Assembly (NCBI GenBank): GCA_947177165.1
Contig: CAMWTP010000043.1
Location: 1-47,287 of the forward strand
Direction of reading: 5' to 3'
Length of the DNA stretch: 47,287 nucleotides
DNA from: an uncultured Lachnospiraceae bacterium
GTDB lineage: Bacteria > Bacillota > Clostridia > Lachnospirales > Lachnospiraceae
Shown piece by piece: positions 7,995 to 15,717 of the stretch. Numbering within the stretch: the stretch's first letter is position 1; each line of letters begins with the position of its first letter. The position numbers and the translations under genes were made by a program. Below the pieces are notes generated by a model, which saw only the letters and a list, made by a program, of their open reading frames with translations, was not told the origin of the DNA and did no database searches.

Positions 7995-8026
7995 TTATAC
8001 ACATACTTATCCACAAGTTATCCACA
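7995..8026 (+). other. Cluster of three consensus DnaA boxes
   Basis: Three matches to the DnaA box TTATNCACA in the same orientation: TTATACACA (7995-8003), TTATCCACA (8007-8015) and TTATCCACA (8018-8026), starting 12 and 11 bases apart. A weaker opposite box (TGTGAACAA) follows at about 8030. AT-rich sequence (about 7900-7970) precedes them. No dnaA, dnaN or replication gene is nearby, so this is more likely a DnaA-binding regulatory or titration site, or a relic of a mobile replicon, than the chromosome origin. Confidence 0.65.
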
Positions 8027-8112
8027 ATATGTGAACAAATTCCCCCGGAACGAATTTTGATGACAGATGAACGCGGCTGCAGGCAAGGGAAAAAATCTGA
8101 AATCCCTGTTCT

Positions 8113-8403
8113 TTACCATGCTATCTCGCTGTCTTTCACATATTCTCCGCTGTCCATCCTCTGTTCCGCTGCCCCCAGCTGTTTTAACCCTTTCGGCGTC
8201 AGCTTCGTAAAGTCCGGGGCTCACGCAGGCACCAATCGTTTTATTCGCTGGCTCGCAAGTTCCTGCTCGCTCTCTGGCAGCGTTTCTAACATTCGCACTG
8301 ATTCCCGAACCATCTGTGTCATGCTCTCCGTGTAGTCGTATGCCGGCCACAACAGCGCCTGAATCTTGGCAATCCGCACGTCGGTGTCAAAAGGTTTCTC
8401 TTT
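8113..8403 (-). pseudogene. Remnant of an unidentified gene with an in-frame stop
   Basis: Read on the minus strand, one frame gives a protein-like sequence (EKPFDTDVRIAKIQALLW, then MVRESVRMLETLPESEQE and ASQRIKRLVPA), meets TGA at 8221-8223, then continues in the same frame with DFTKLTPKGLKQLGAAEQ and ends KDSEIAW at a TAA. No start codon with a ribosome binding site is found at its 5' side. I read it as a truncated, stop-interrupted gene of a family I cannot name. Neighbouring frames through the same bases are shadows. Confidence 0.5.
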
Positions 8404-8492
8404 TTCCTTGAAAAGAAGTGTGGAAAATTGAATCTTTACATGGTATCATAAAATCAGAGAATCATAGAATAAAAAATAAAGGAGGATGGCTT

Positions 8493-8561
8493 ATGGCAAT
8501 CGAAGTGAATGGAAAGCCCGCTGCCGCGGGCAGGAGGTATCTCTGTGCGAAAAATTATTAA
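8493..8561 (+). CDS. Possible 22-residue leader peptide
   Basis: GGAGG (8481-8485) lies 7 bases before an ATG that opens a 22-codon frame (starts MAIEVNGKPAAAGRRY, ends CAKNY) and stops at 8561. It overlaps, in another frame, the GTG start at 8545 of the next gene, whose own ribosome binding site lies inside it. This layout would allow translational coupling. It may also be a chance frame or a displaced N-terminus. Confidence 0.35.
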   Translation: MAIEVNGKPAAAGRRYLCAKNY

Positions 8562-9282
8562 AAATACACTATTTGTCATACTGTTTTCTGTCCTGATCCT
8601 GTTTGCTGTATATTTTGCGTATCTGCACTTTTATGCATCGAATGACCATACGCTCTCCGGAAACTGGACTGCCAGTCTGGACATGACGGAACAGGCCGCA
8701 GTCACAGCGCTCGGCTGGCTGCAGGATATAGAAGCTGTCTCTGTCTCCATACAGGATATGGAATCCCACATGCAGGATCTGACCGTCGAACTCAGTCTGA
8801 CGATGGAACAAACCAGCCGCTCTACCGGAACTTTTAGCTGTGGTATCCTGCCAGAAAGCTATGCGGCATGCAGTCAGGCTGCGTATGAGGCATTTGCCGC
8901 AGCGTTTCGGGAACTTTTGACCGAGCGGCTTCGCATGGCCAACTACACGGACAGCATGGACGAGGAATCCGTCGAAGCGCTTGTAGTGGAAACATTTGGT
9001 ATGTCCACAACCTCCTATCTGATGTCCTGCGTCCCCAACCTGCTGCCATCCCTGGAAGAACTGCAGGCACAGTACGGCGGCAGCGGTACCTATGAAGTCT
9101 CAGAAGGCAGTCTGACCAGACAGTTTGACAGCGGCCAGCTGGTCAGGACAAGAACGGAACACTACATCCGCAAGGACTCCACCCTGATTCTGTCCGGGGC
9201 AGTCGATTCCGCCTACTACGGTTATTTTGCCGATCATTACCCTGTGATATACACGCTGCAGCAACCCCAAACAGAACAATGA
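8545..9282 (+). CDS. Membrane-anchored protein of unknown function
   Basis: Unrecognised protein of 245 residues. The N-terminus has two positive charges, then one strong hydrophobic segment (TLFVILFSVLILFAVYFAYL), so the remainder is probably outside the cell, anchored by an uncleaved signal. The extracytoplasmic part has beta-like and helical stretches and no enzyme motif I can identify. I start at the GTG at 8545 because GGAGG lies 7 bases before it; the same frame extends upstream to 8509 without a ribosome binding site. It is followed after 13 bases by a D,D-carboxypeptidase gene, so it may assist or be co-regulated with that enzyme (inference). Confidence 0.7.
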   Translation: MRKIIKNTLFVILFSVLILFAVYFAYLHFYASNDHTLSGNWTASLDMTEQAAVTALGWLQDIEAVSVSIQDMESHMQDLTVELSLTMEQTSRSTGTFSCGILPESYAACSQAAYEAFAAAFRELLTERLRMANYTDSMDEESVEALVVETFGMSTTSYLMSCVPNLLPSLEELQAQYGGSGTYEVSEGSLTRQFDSGQLVRTRTEHYIRKDSTLILSGAVDSAYYGYFADHYPVIYTLQQPQTEQ

Positions 9283-9295
9283 GAAGGGAGCTTCC

Positions 9296-10750
9296 ATGAA
9301 AACAACTTTACAGAAAATAAATTCCTTTATACTGTCCGTGATTCTGGTGTGTTCCATACTGCCTGTCCAGGTCAATGCAGCATATGAGATTCCTGGAATC
9401 TGCCAGGTTCAGACAGATACAGGCGCCTCAGGCACTGTGAAAACCATGGATTACAGCTACGACCACAACACCTACTTTTCCCTGCGGGACATCGCCATGA
9501 TTCTCAAGGACACTGACAAATCCTTTTCATTGGAAATCACCAAAAACGCCATCTCCTTAAATTCTGGAGGTGGCTACGCGCCTGTGGGAATGGAGAATGC
9601 CCCCTGGGAGAACAATGAAAATCCAAATATCACACTGCGCCGAAATGAATTTGCGCTGGATGGACAAAAAGTGCACTACTATACGCTGATTATGGCACTG
9701 CCCCCGGGTGATTACGATTGTTTTATAATGGCTGCGGATCTGGCGATGATTCTCGATGTCAACATCACCGTTCCCAGTGCAGGCCTCATTCAGATTGACA
9801 CTCAGACCCCGTTTTCTGTCTCCCCTGCTGCCCTGGAGGAATCGGGCTATTTTTACGGTGTCAACGGCGTGCTGGCTGGAAATGCCACCACCGGAGAAAT
9901 CTATTATGAATACCAATCCGATACACCCTATCCCATTGCCAGCACCTCCAAGCTGATGACATGTCTTCTGACGATGGAGGCTGTCTCAGCAAAGCAGCTC
10001 GCCTTTGAGGAACAGGTCACAATCTCTGATGCCGTCGCGGCGCTATCCGCCTCAGATGATGGCGTAATTGCCTTGGAATCCGGACAGCAGATTACTGTTA
10101 ATGATCTCCTGCTGGGAGCCCTTCTGCCCTCCAGCAACGAGTGCGCATTGTGTCTGGCGGAAACCATCGCCGGTTCAGAGGAAGCTTTTGTTCAGATGAT
10201 GAACCGGAAAGCATCGGAGCTTGGACTTTCACAGGCGGTCTTTTTCAACTGCCACGGACTGCCCTCCTTCACAGAGACGCCCATTCCAGCAAAATGCCAG
10301 AACCGCATGAGTGCAGAAGATATGTTCCGGCTGGTGTCTTACCTCCTGAAGGTTTATCCACAGATAACAGACATCACTTCCCAGAAAACTGCCACCCTGC
10401 AATCCCTCGGTCTCGAAGTGCGCAATACCAACCCGCTTCTGCATAACCTGCCCGAAGCTACCGGATTGAAAACAGGCACCACCAACAAATCCGGTGCCTG
10501 TCTCGTCACATCCCTGACCGCAGACGACGGAGCGATGGCGCACGATCTGGTGGTCATTGTCTTTGGCACAGAGGATTCCATAGAAAGAGGACGCGTCTCA
10601 GCACTGCTTGCCAGATATGCCCTGCAGACTTTTCACACAGGCGCAGAAAAACCGCAATCCCCGGAAGACAATGCCGTTCCCGGAAGTCTGCCCACAAACG
10701 CCGAGGCAGCCGTGGACCGGATCCTTCGAACTGCCAGGAAACACGGGTAA
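9296..10750 (+). CDS. D-alanyl-D-alanine carboxypeptidase (penicillin-binding, DacA/DacF-like)
   Basis: Exported serine peptidase (484 residues) that trims the terminal D-Ala of peptidoglycan stem peptides. A signal peptide (1-28, ending PVQVNA) is followed by a domain of about 130 residues resembling the copper amine oxidase N-terminal-like fold used for wall or surface attachment (FSLRDIAMIL, FIMAADLAMIL). The transpeptidase-like domain then shows all three active-site motifs: Ser216-x-x-Lys219 (STSK), Ser279-x-Asn281 (SSN) and Lys392-Thr-Gly (KTG). AGAAGG before the ATG supports the start. The extra N-terminal domain and lack of a clear membrane-anchoring C-terminal helix distinguish it from classical DacA. 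Probably co-transcribed with the anchored protein just upstream. Confidence 0.9.
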   Translation: MKTTLQKINSFILSVILVCSILPVQVNAAYEIPGICQVQTDTGASGTVKTMDYSYDHNTYFSLRDIAMILKDTDKSFSLEITKNAISLNSGGGYAPVGMENAPWENNENPNITLRRNEFALDGQKVHYYTLIMALPPGDYDCFIMAADLAMILDVNITVPSAGLIQIDTQTPFSVSPAALEESGYFYGVNGVLAGNATTGEIYYEYQSDTPYPIASTSKLMTCLLTMEAVSAKQLAFEEQVTISDAVAALSASDDGVIALESGQQITVNDLLLGALLPSSNECALCLAETIAGSEEAFVQMMNRKASELGLSQAVFFNCHGLPSFTETPIPAKCQNRMSAEDMFRLVSYLLKVYPQITDITSQKTATLQSLGLEVRNTNPLLHNLPEATGLKTGTTNKSGACLVTSLTADDGAMAHDLVVIVFGTEDSIERGRVSALLARYALQTFHTGAEKPQSPEDNAVPGSLPTNAEAAVDRILRTARKHG

Positions 10751-10753
10751 CAC

Positions 10754-11548
10754 TCACCCCAGCGCCACATCCAGCACCATCATCACGACAAATCCCATTG
10801 CGACACCGATCGTCCCGATGTTCGTGTGTTCCCCGGCCTGCGACTCTGGAATCAGCTCCTCAACAACGACATAGATCATCGCTCCCGCCGCAAACGCCAG
10901 GAAATACGGGAGCATCGGCACGATCAATCCCGCAAGGACAATTGTCAGCACTGCTCCCATGGGTTCCACAAGCCCCGAGAGCACACCGTACACAAACGCC
11001 CTTTTTCTGGAAGTACCCTGACTCTTTAACGGCATCGAGATAATCGCCCCCTCTGGAAAATTCTGGATCGCGATGCCGAGCGCCAACGTAAACGCCCCCG
11101 CCATCGTGATCTGCGCATTCCCGAGGAGCGCCCCCGCGAAGGTGACACCGACTGCCATTCCCTCTGGTATATTGTGCAGCGTCACCGCAAACACCATCAT
11201 CGTCGTCTTTTTCGCTTTGGATCTGATTCCCTCCGGTTTCTCCGTATCAAAATGCAGATGCGGAATCACGCTGTCAAGAAGCAGCAAAAACGCCATCCCT
11301 AAAAGAAATCCCACCGCCGCCGGTATCCATGCCACTTTCTCCTGCTCTGCCGCCATCTCGATCGAAGGAATCAAAAGCGACCACACTGATGCCGCCACCA
11401 TCACACCCGCCGCAAAACCCATCAACATTTTCTCAAGCTTTCTATTCATCTGGTTTCTCATGAAAAATACCATAGCCGAGCCAAGCGAGGTGCCGACAAA
11501 CGGTATCATCACACCTGCCGCTACGCTGATATCCATACTGATACCCAT
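10754..11548 (-). CDS. ZIP-family divalent metal transporter
   Basis: Membrane transporter of 264 residues with about eight TM segments that imports divalent metal such as zinc, iron or manganese. The two metal-binding helices are clear: HNIPEGMAVG and NFPEGAIIS, with the expected spacing. The loop between TM3 and TM4 holds HLHFD. This matches the GufA/ZupT branch of the ZIP family. AAGGGGG lies before the ATG at 11548. It converges on the carboxypeptidase gene with only 3 bases between stops. A palindrome lies in its promoter region (see 11619-11636), so control by a metal-dependent DtxR-type repressor is likely (inference). The exact metal cannot be told. Confidence 0.9.
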   Translation of the reverse strand: MGISMDISVAAGVMIPFVGTSLGSAMVFFMRNQMNRKLEKMLMGFAAGVMVAASVWSLLIPSIEMAAEQEKVAWIPAAVGFLLGMAFLLLLDSVIPHLHFDTEKPEGIRSKAKKTTMMVFAVTLHNIPEGMAVGVTFAGALLGNAQITMAGAFTLALGIAIQNFPEGAIISMPLKSQGTSRKRAFVYGVLSGLVEPMGAVLTIVLAGLIVPMLPYFLAFAAGAMIYVVVEELIPESQAGEHTNIGTIGVAMGFVVMMVLDVALG

Positions 11549-11618
11549 GCTATATTCCCCCTTTTCTTCCTTATTAATATATGATTTTACTTGTTGCAGG
11601 GTGCCAAAACACGCCTAT

Positions 11619-11636
11619 AGTTAGTTTTAACTAACT
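11619..11636 (-). promoter_or_regulatory. Operator-like palindrome in the ZIP gene promoter
   Basis: AGTTAGTT-TT-AACTAACT is a perfect 8+8 palindrome. On the minus strand a TTGTCA -35 candidate lies upstream of it and an AT-rich -10 region overlaps its end, so a bound protein would block RNA polymerase. The TTAG..CTAA core resembles DtxR/IdeR-type metal-repressor sites, which fits the metal transporter gene 70 bases downstream. Confidence 0.55.
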
Positions 11637-11811
11637 TCGCGTGACAACTATACCATATCTCTGCCAGGCTGTCAAGCAGACCTCCGGCCTCCGTTATCCA
11701 GTCCGGTTGTGCGGCATTTCCCCATGCACATTATAATAATATGACTTTTTTCTTATAATTGTTTATTATTTGTTGAAAAATACAATTTTAATGATAAAAT
11801 TGACAAAATCG

Positions 11812-11841
11812 TTGGACAAAATAGATAAAACAATGTATAAT
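11812..11841 (+). promoter_or_regulatory. Promoter of the chemoreceptor gene
   Basis: TTGGAC (11812-11817) and TATAAT (11836-11841) are separated by 18 bases in a very AT-rich stretch. Transcription starting near 11848 would give an untranslated leader of about 440 bases before the chemoreceptor ATG, taking in the element at 11890-12153. No sigma-28 motif was seen. Confidence 0.6.
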
Positions 11842-11889
11842 CAAAATATATATTATTTATTTGTCCTGAGCACAAAAAGTCATACAATC

Positions 11890-12153
11890 GTAACTATTTA
11901 GTACCATACTATGCATTTGCAATATGGCATATGGGAATACCTGGTACAACATCGCATTAACCCTGAAGTACTAAGCGCCTGATGTTTGCGTCAGCGCGAG
12001 ACTGAGGAGGGAAGCGATGCGATAGCATCGTTGACTGAAATATTGTACCAGCAAAACCACTCAAATGTCCCATCGCATAAACGAGTTCTGCAATTCAAAG
12101 TATTAACCCCACTTGACTTCTTACTCGCTTCTGTGAAAGTACTGAACAGTTTA
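11890..12153. repeat. Structured inverted-repeat element, copy 2, in the chemoreceptor leader
   Basis: About 264 bp bounded by imperfect inverted ends: GTAACTATTTAGTAC at 11890-11904 and GTACTGAACAGTTTA at 12139-12153 (11 of 15 positions match). The core resembles TAACTATTCAG of the element at 7760-7896. Inside are a long hairpin closed by GTACCA/TGGTAC (about 11901-11966), a CTGA..TCAG hairpin, and CGATGC-GATA-GCATCG near 12015-12030. No convincing coding frame. Confidence 0.5.
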
Positions 12154-12287
12154 TACAGTCTAATGCACAGAAGAAATAACCAATATATTAGGAAATCAAA
12201 AATGACATATGCATTTGTATGATTGAATGTGTGAAGTTGTTTTTAGCAATTCCAAAGAAATTCCAAGAGTAAGGAGAACCACGTACT

Positions 12288-13997
12288 ATGTTAAAAAAAT
12301 GGAACAACCTACAAATCAGAGACCGGCTCGTCAAAGCCTTTGTCACAGTCGCATGCATCATGACCGCAGTGTCCGCCGTTATATTGATCACGATGTTTAT
12401 TCTCTCACGGCTGTACGCATCTGCACTGATCAATTATGGTTTTGCACAGGGCGATATCGGAAGAGCTATGGCGCAGTTTGCCGATTCGCGCTCCGCAATG
12501 CGCGGTATTATCGGCTACGATGAGCAGGAAGCTATCGATACCCTGCTTGTAAACCACGAAACCTACAAGGCGGAATTCACCCGCGAGTTCAACAGTCTCG
12601 AGTCTGCTATGGTTACGCAGGAGAACAAGGAGCTCTATCGTGATGTACAGGATAAAATCGAAGATTACTGGGCATTTGAACAGGAAATCATCACCCAGGG
12701 TGCCACGACAGATCTCGAACAGTGCAAGCTTGCCCAGGACAAAGCACTAAGTGAACTTGCTCCCATGTACAATGAGATTTATGACGATCTGACGCAGATC
12801 ATGGAGATCAAGGTTGAGAAGGGACAGTCTATGTCAAACATTCTCACAACCGTCGTTATCGCTCTCATTGTAATTATTATCGTTGTCATTACTGTATCGA
12901 TCATCTTTGCACTCTCTCTGGGTAAAGGTATCGCGGACAGCATCGCAACCCCGCTGGACGAGATCAAGAACCGTCTGGACACATTTGCACAGGGCGATCT
13001 CTCCTCACCATTCCCGACAGTCGATACCAAGGATGAGCTCGCTGAGATGGTTGCCACGACCACCTCCATGGCGACAACCCTGCAGTTTGTCATCAACGAT
13101 GTCAAAAATATTTTAAACCAGATGGCTGATGCTGACTTTACCGTCACAAGTGCCGATAAAACAAAATACACGGGAGAATTTGAGGAAATCCTGACTGCTA
13201 TGGCTCTGTTGAAGCGGCAGCTCGTAGAAACCCTGCAGTCTGTCAGCGAGGCATCAAACCAGGTTGCTGCAGGTGCAAACAATCTGTCTGACGCAGCCCA
13301 GAGTCTTGCAGAAGGTGCAACCGATCAGGCCGGCGCTGTCGAGGAAATGCAGGCGACCATAACTACAATTTCCGACGACATCAGAATCACGGCAAACAGC
13401 GCAGGAGACTCCTACAATCAGGCTCGCACATACGCTGAGGAAGCAGAGCGCAGCCATAGGGAAATGAAAGCGATGATGGACGCGATGTCAAGAATCAACG
13501 ATGCCTCCCAGCAGGTCGGAAATATCATTTCCGAGATCGAGGATATTGCCTCCCAGACAAACCTGCTCTCCTTAAACGCTTCTATTGAGGCCGCGCGAGC
13601 CGGTGAAGCCGGAAGAGGATTCTCCGTCGTTGCAGACCAGATTCGCCAGCTCGCAGAACAGAGTGCAAACTCCGCCGCGGAGACCAGAACCTTAATCGAG
13701 ACATCCCTGAGTGCGATTGCCGACGGAAGCAAAACCGTGGACATTGTAAATGCCTCAATTGACCGTGTGGTAGAGGGCATTGAACTGATTGCCCAGTCCT
13801 CCAAAGCCATCAGCGAGATGGCAAGTGACCAGGCAGAAGCGATGAGACAGGCGGAACTTGGTATCAGCCAGATTTCCGAGGTTGTACAGTCGAACTCCGC
13901 AACAGCAGAGGAATCTTCTGCAACAAGTGAGGAGCTGTCGGCACAGGCAACCACGCTGGATTCGTTGATCAGCAAATTCCAGCTTCCAAATCTGTAA
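12288..13997 (+). CDS. Methyl-accepting chemotaxis protein
   Basis: Transmembrane chemoreceptor of 569 residues. TM1 is at about 18-40, then a periplasm-facing helical ligand domain of about 140 residues (four-helix-bundle type), TM2 at about 183-210 ([20 protein letters not shown]), a HAMP domain, and the cytoplasmic signalling hairpin with the invariant tip ([20 protein letters not shown], then [20 protein letters not shown]). It should pass signals to CheA/CheW, steering flagella; flagellin is encoded elsewhere in the window. AAGGAGAACC precedes the ATG. The gene has its own promoter, a very long leader, and a terminator directly downstream. No CheR-tethering pentapeptide is seen at the C-terminus. 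The ligand is unknown. Confidence 0.95.
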   Translation: MLKKWNNLQIRDRLVKAFVTVACIMTAVSAVILITMFILSRLYASALINYGFAQGDIGRAMAQFADSRSAMRGIIGYDEQEAIDTLLVNHETYKAEFTREFNSLESAMVTQENKELYRDVQDKIEDYWAFEQEIITQGATTDLEQCKLAQDKALSELAPMYNEIYDDLTQIMEIKVEKGQSMSNILTTVVIALIVIIIVVITVSIIFALSLGKGIADSIATPLDEIKNRLDTFAQGDLSSPFPTVDTKDELAEMVATTTSMATTLQFVINDVKNILNQMADADFTVTSADKTKYTGEFEEILTAMALLKRQLVETLQSVSEASNQVAAGANNLSDAAQSLAEGATDQAGAVEEMQATITTISDDIRITANSAGDSYNQARTYAEEAERSHREMKAMMDAMSRINDASQQVGNIISEIEDIASQTNLLSLNASIEAARAGEAGRGFSVVADQIRQLAEQSANSAAETRTLIETSLSAIADGSKTVDIVNASIDRVVEGIELIAQSSKAISEMASDQAEAMRQAELGISQISEVVQSNSATAEESSATSEELSAQATTLDSLISKFQLPNL

Positions 13998-14030
13998 AAT
14001 ACAAATAAAAGTACATATAGAAGAGACACA

Positions 14031-14063
14031 ATAAAAGCTGGCGCAATATGCACCAGCTTTTAT
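14031..14063. terminator. Terminator between chemoreceptor and esterase genes
   Basis: ATAAAAGCTGG (14031-14041) pairs with CCAGCTTTTAT (14053-14063), an 11-bp perfect stem with an 11-base loop and a T-run in its arm. It serves the plus-strand chemoreceptor gene and touches the stop codon of the convergent esterase gene, so it is probably bidirectional. Confidence 0.8.
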
Positions 14064-14761
14064 CATGCTTCTTCCAGAAGCAAATCACTGTAGATTCCGC
14101 CAAGTTCACGCAGTCCCTTTGCTATCAGTCCCGCATAGAGCACTGCGCCCTCATACCGCAAATGTGTGTTATCGGTTTTACCCTCTGGATAATTTTTATA
14201 CTGATTTGCGTCAAAGTACATATACCACTTACGGCTGCCCGGCTCACCAGTCTTTTTCAGCTCACAGCGGCTCATACTGTACAAGTCCACCAACGGCACC
14301 TGATTCTTCTCAGCTGTCTGCTTCATCGCTGCCACATAGTCGGAATGCGCCCCCATTCCAAGATGCTTCGCATCCACAAAACACCGGCGCTCCAGAGGTG
14401 TGATCAGCACAGGATTGGCGTGGTGTTTTCTAGCCACATTGATATAGGTCTCAAGATTCTCCATAAAAGTGGAAAACGGCTCTGTATAACGCGTTGGATC
14501 TTCACTCTTTTCATCATTATGTCCAAACTGTATGAATAAGAAATCTCCCTCACCAATCTGCCCATCAATCACAGCAAGCCGCCCTTCATCCATAAAACTC
14601 TTTGTACTCCTGCCGTTTTTTGCGTGATTGGAAACTGTCACTCCTTCTCTGGTATACAAGTCAAACACCTGTCCGATTCCTGTCTGAGGATATGTTGTGA
14701 TGTCATTTGTCTGTACGGTCGAATCCGCCGCCCAAAAAATTTTAATTGCACTATTTCCCAT
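14063..14761 (-). CDS. SGNH/GDSL hydrolase, rhamnogalacturonan acetylesterase-like
   Basis: Esterase of 232 residues that most resembles rhamnogalacturonan acetylesterases, which remove acetyl groups from pectin. Block I has the nucleophile serine in AADSTV, block II is SNHAKNGRSTKSF, block III has GHND in FIQFGHNDE, and block V has Asp and His in DNTHLRYEGA. I start at MGNSAIKIFW because GGGAGGGG precedes that ATG; the frame runs 36 codons further upstream through a terminator hairpin, which cannot be coding. No signal peptide, so it works inside the cell on imported oligosaccharides. It lies behind the two Lpl-type permease genes, which suggests the imported sugar is acetylated and pectin-derived (inference). 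Confidence 0.85.
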   Translation of the reverse strand: MGNSAIKIFWAADSTVQTNDITTYPQTGIGQVFDLYTREGVTVSNHAKNGRSTKSFMDEGRLAVIDGQIGEGDFLFIQFGHNDEKSEDPTRYTEPFSTFMENLETYINVARKHHANPVLITPLERRCFVDAKHLGMGAHSDYVAAMKQTAEKNQVPLVDLYSMSRCELKKTGEPGSRKWYMYFDANQYKNYPEGKTDNTHLRYEGAVLYAGLIAKGLRELGGIYSDLLLEEA

Positions 14762-14792
14762 TGTATATCCCCTCCCGTTTTTCTTTATTTTC

Positions 14793-14820
14793 AAAAAAGG
14801 GAAACCAAAGTTTCCCTTTC
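14793..14820 (-). terminator. Terminator after the Lpl-type permease genes
   Basis: On the minus strand GGGAAACTTTGGTTTCCC is followed by a T6 run, a classical intrinsic terminator. It lies between the end of the permease operon (14841) and the start of the esterase gene (14761), so esterase expression may rely on read-through or on a separate promoter. Confidence 0.8.
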
Positions 14821-14840
14821 TTTCTGTACCATTACCATTT

Positions 14841-15704
14841 TTATTCTTTGACAGCTCCGATATTGACACCCTTTACGAAGTACTTCTGCAAGAAAGGATA
14901 CAGGATCATGAACGGAAGCACCGCTGAAATGATACCCGCATTGTACAGTGTACTTTGCGATACCTTATATCCCGTAATCGGGGTATCACCGTCCATAATC
15001 ATGTTTCTCAGCTTATACTGGAAGTTAACCTGAAGAGGATCGGTAATATAAATCTTAACCGTTGAGTAGTCATTCCAGACTGCCACTGCAAACATCAATC
15101 CGATGGAAGCGAGTGCTGCCTTGGACAGCGGAAGCACGATCTTGAAGAAAATTCCCATCGGCGAACATCCGTCAATCTTTGCCGCCTCGTACAGCGAACC
15201 AGGAATACCCTCAAAGAAGTTTCGCATCAATACCAGATTGTACACGTTCATACCATGCTTTACAACGAGAATCCACCAGTTGTTTACCAGTCCCAGTCGT
15301 CTCATTACCAGGTACTCAGGAATCATACCGCCTGAGAAAATCATGGTAAAGAGCAGTATGTATGCGAAAATATTGCGTCCGGGCATCTCGAACTGAACAA
15401 GCACATATCCGCCGAGTGTTGACAGTATGAGACCTAACGCGGTTCCTAATATCGTTGTAACCACAGAGATAATGAACGGCATATATAACTGCTGGGTTCC
15501 AATAATTGTCTTGTAGCCGTCCAGCGTAAACGAGTTTGGCCACAGCATAAACTGATACACGCCAACCTTGTTGAATGAATCTACGATAACCTTCCAGATC
15601 GGCACTATGATAATCAGTCCAATCAGAATAAACACGATATAGTTTACAACATCAAATACATGCAGCTTATCGCTGGGCTTTTTGCTAACCATTTCTTTTG
15701 CCAT
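14841..15704 (-). CDS. Carbohydrate ABC transporter permease, LplC/YtcP type
   Basis: Inner-membrane permease (287 residues) of a CUT1-family oligosaccharide importer. Six TM segments are visible, with the EAA loop EAAKIDGCSPMGIFFKIVLP that docks the ATPase. The N-terminus (HVFDVVNYIVFILIGLIIIVPIWKV) and the C-terminal KYFVKGVNIGAVKE are typical of the LplC group. I start at MAKEMVSKK since AGGAGGTG precedes it and overlaps the end of the upstream permease gene, a sign of coupling. No ATPase gene is in the operon; this family commonly uses a shared MsmX-type ATPase encoded elsewhere (known for related Firmicute systems). Confidence 0.92.
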   Translation of the reverse strand: MAKEMVSKKPSDKLHVFDVVNYIVFILIGLIIIVPIWKVIVDSFNKVGVYQFMLWPNSFTLDGYKTIIGTQQLYMPFIISVVTTILGTALGLILSTLGGYVLVQFEMPGRNIFAYILLFTMIFSGGMIPEYLVMRRLGLVNNWWILVVKHGMNVYNLVLMRNFFEGIPGSLYEAAKIDGCSPMGIFFKIVLPLSKAALASIGLMFAVAVWNDYSTVKIYITDPLQVNFQYKLRNMIMDGDTPITGYKVSQSTLYNAGIISAVLPFMILYPFLQKYFVKGVNIGAVKE

Positions 15705-15717
15705 ATATCCACACCTC

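Noticed and set aside
7995..8026. The chromosome origin of replication
   Set aside because: No dnaA, dnaN, recF, gyr or rpmH genes are near and no long series of boxes in both orientations is seen; a regulatory or relic site is more likely.
8018..8350. A minus-strand frame of 110 codons through the DnaA boxes
   Set aside because: No ribosome binding site and protein-unlike composition; the better frame in the same place is the stop-interrupted remnant at 8113-8403.
10354..10362. A TTATCCACA DnaA-box match inside the carboxypeptidase gene
   Set aside because: A single match within coding sequence, with no partner boxes nearby; expected by chance.
11842..12287. A c-di-GMP riboswitch before the chemoreceptor gene
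   Set aside because: The leader lacks the conserved blocks of both c-di-GMP classes; its inverted ends point to a repeat element instead.
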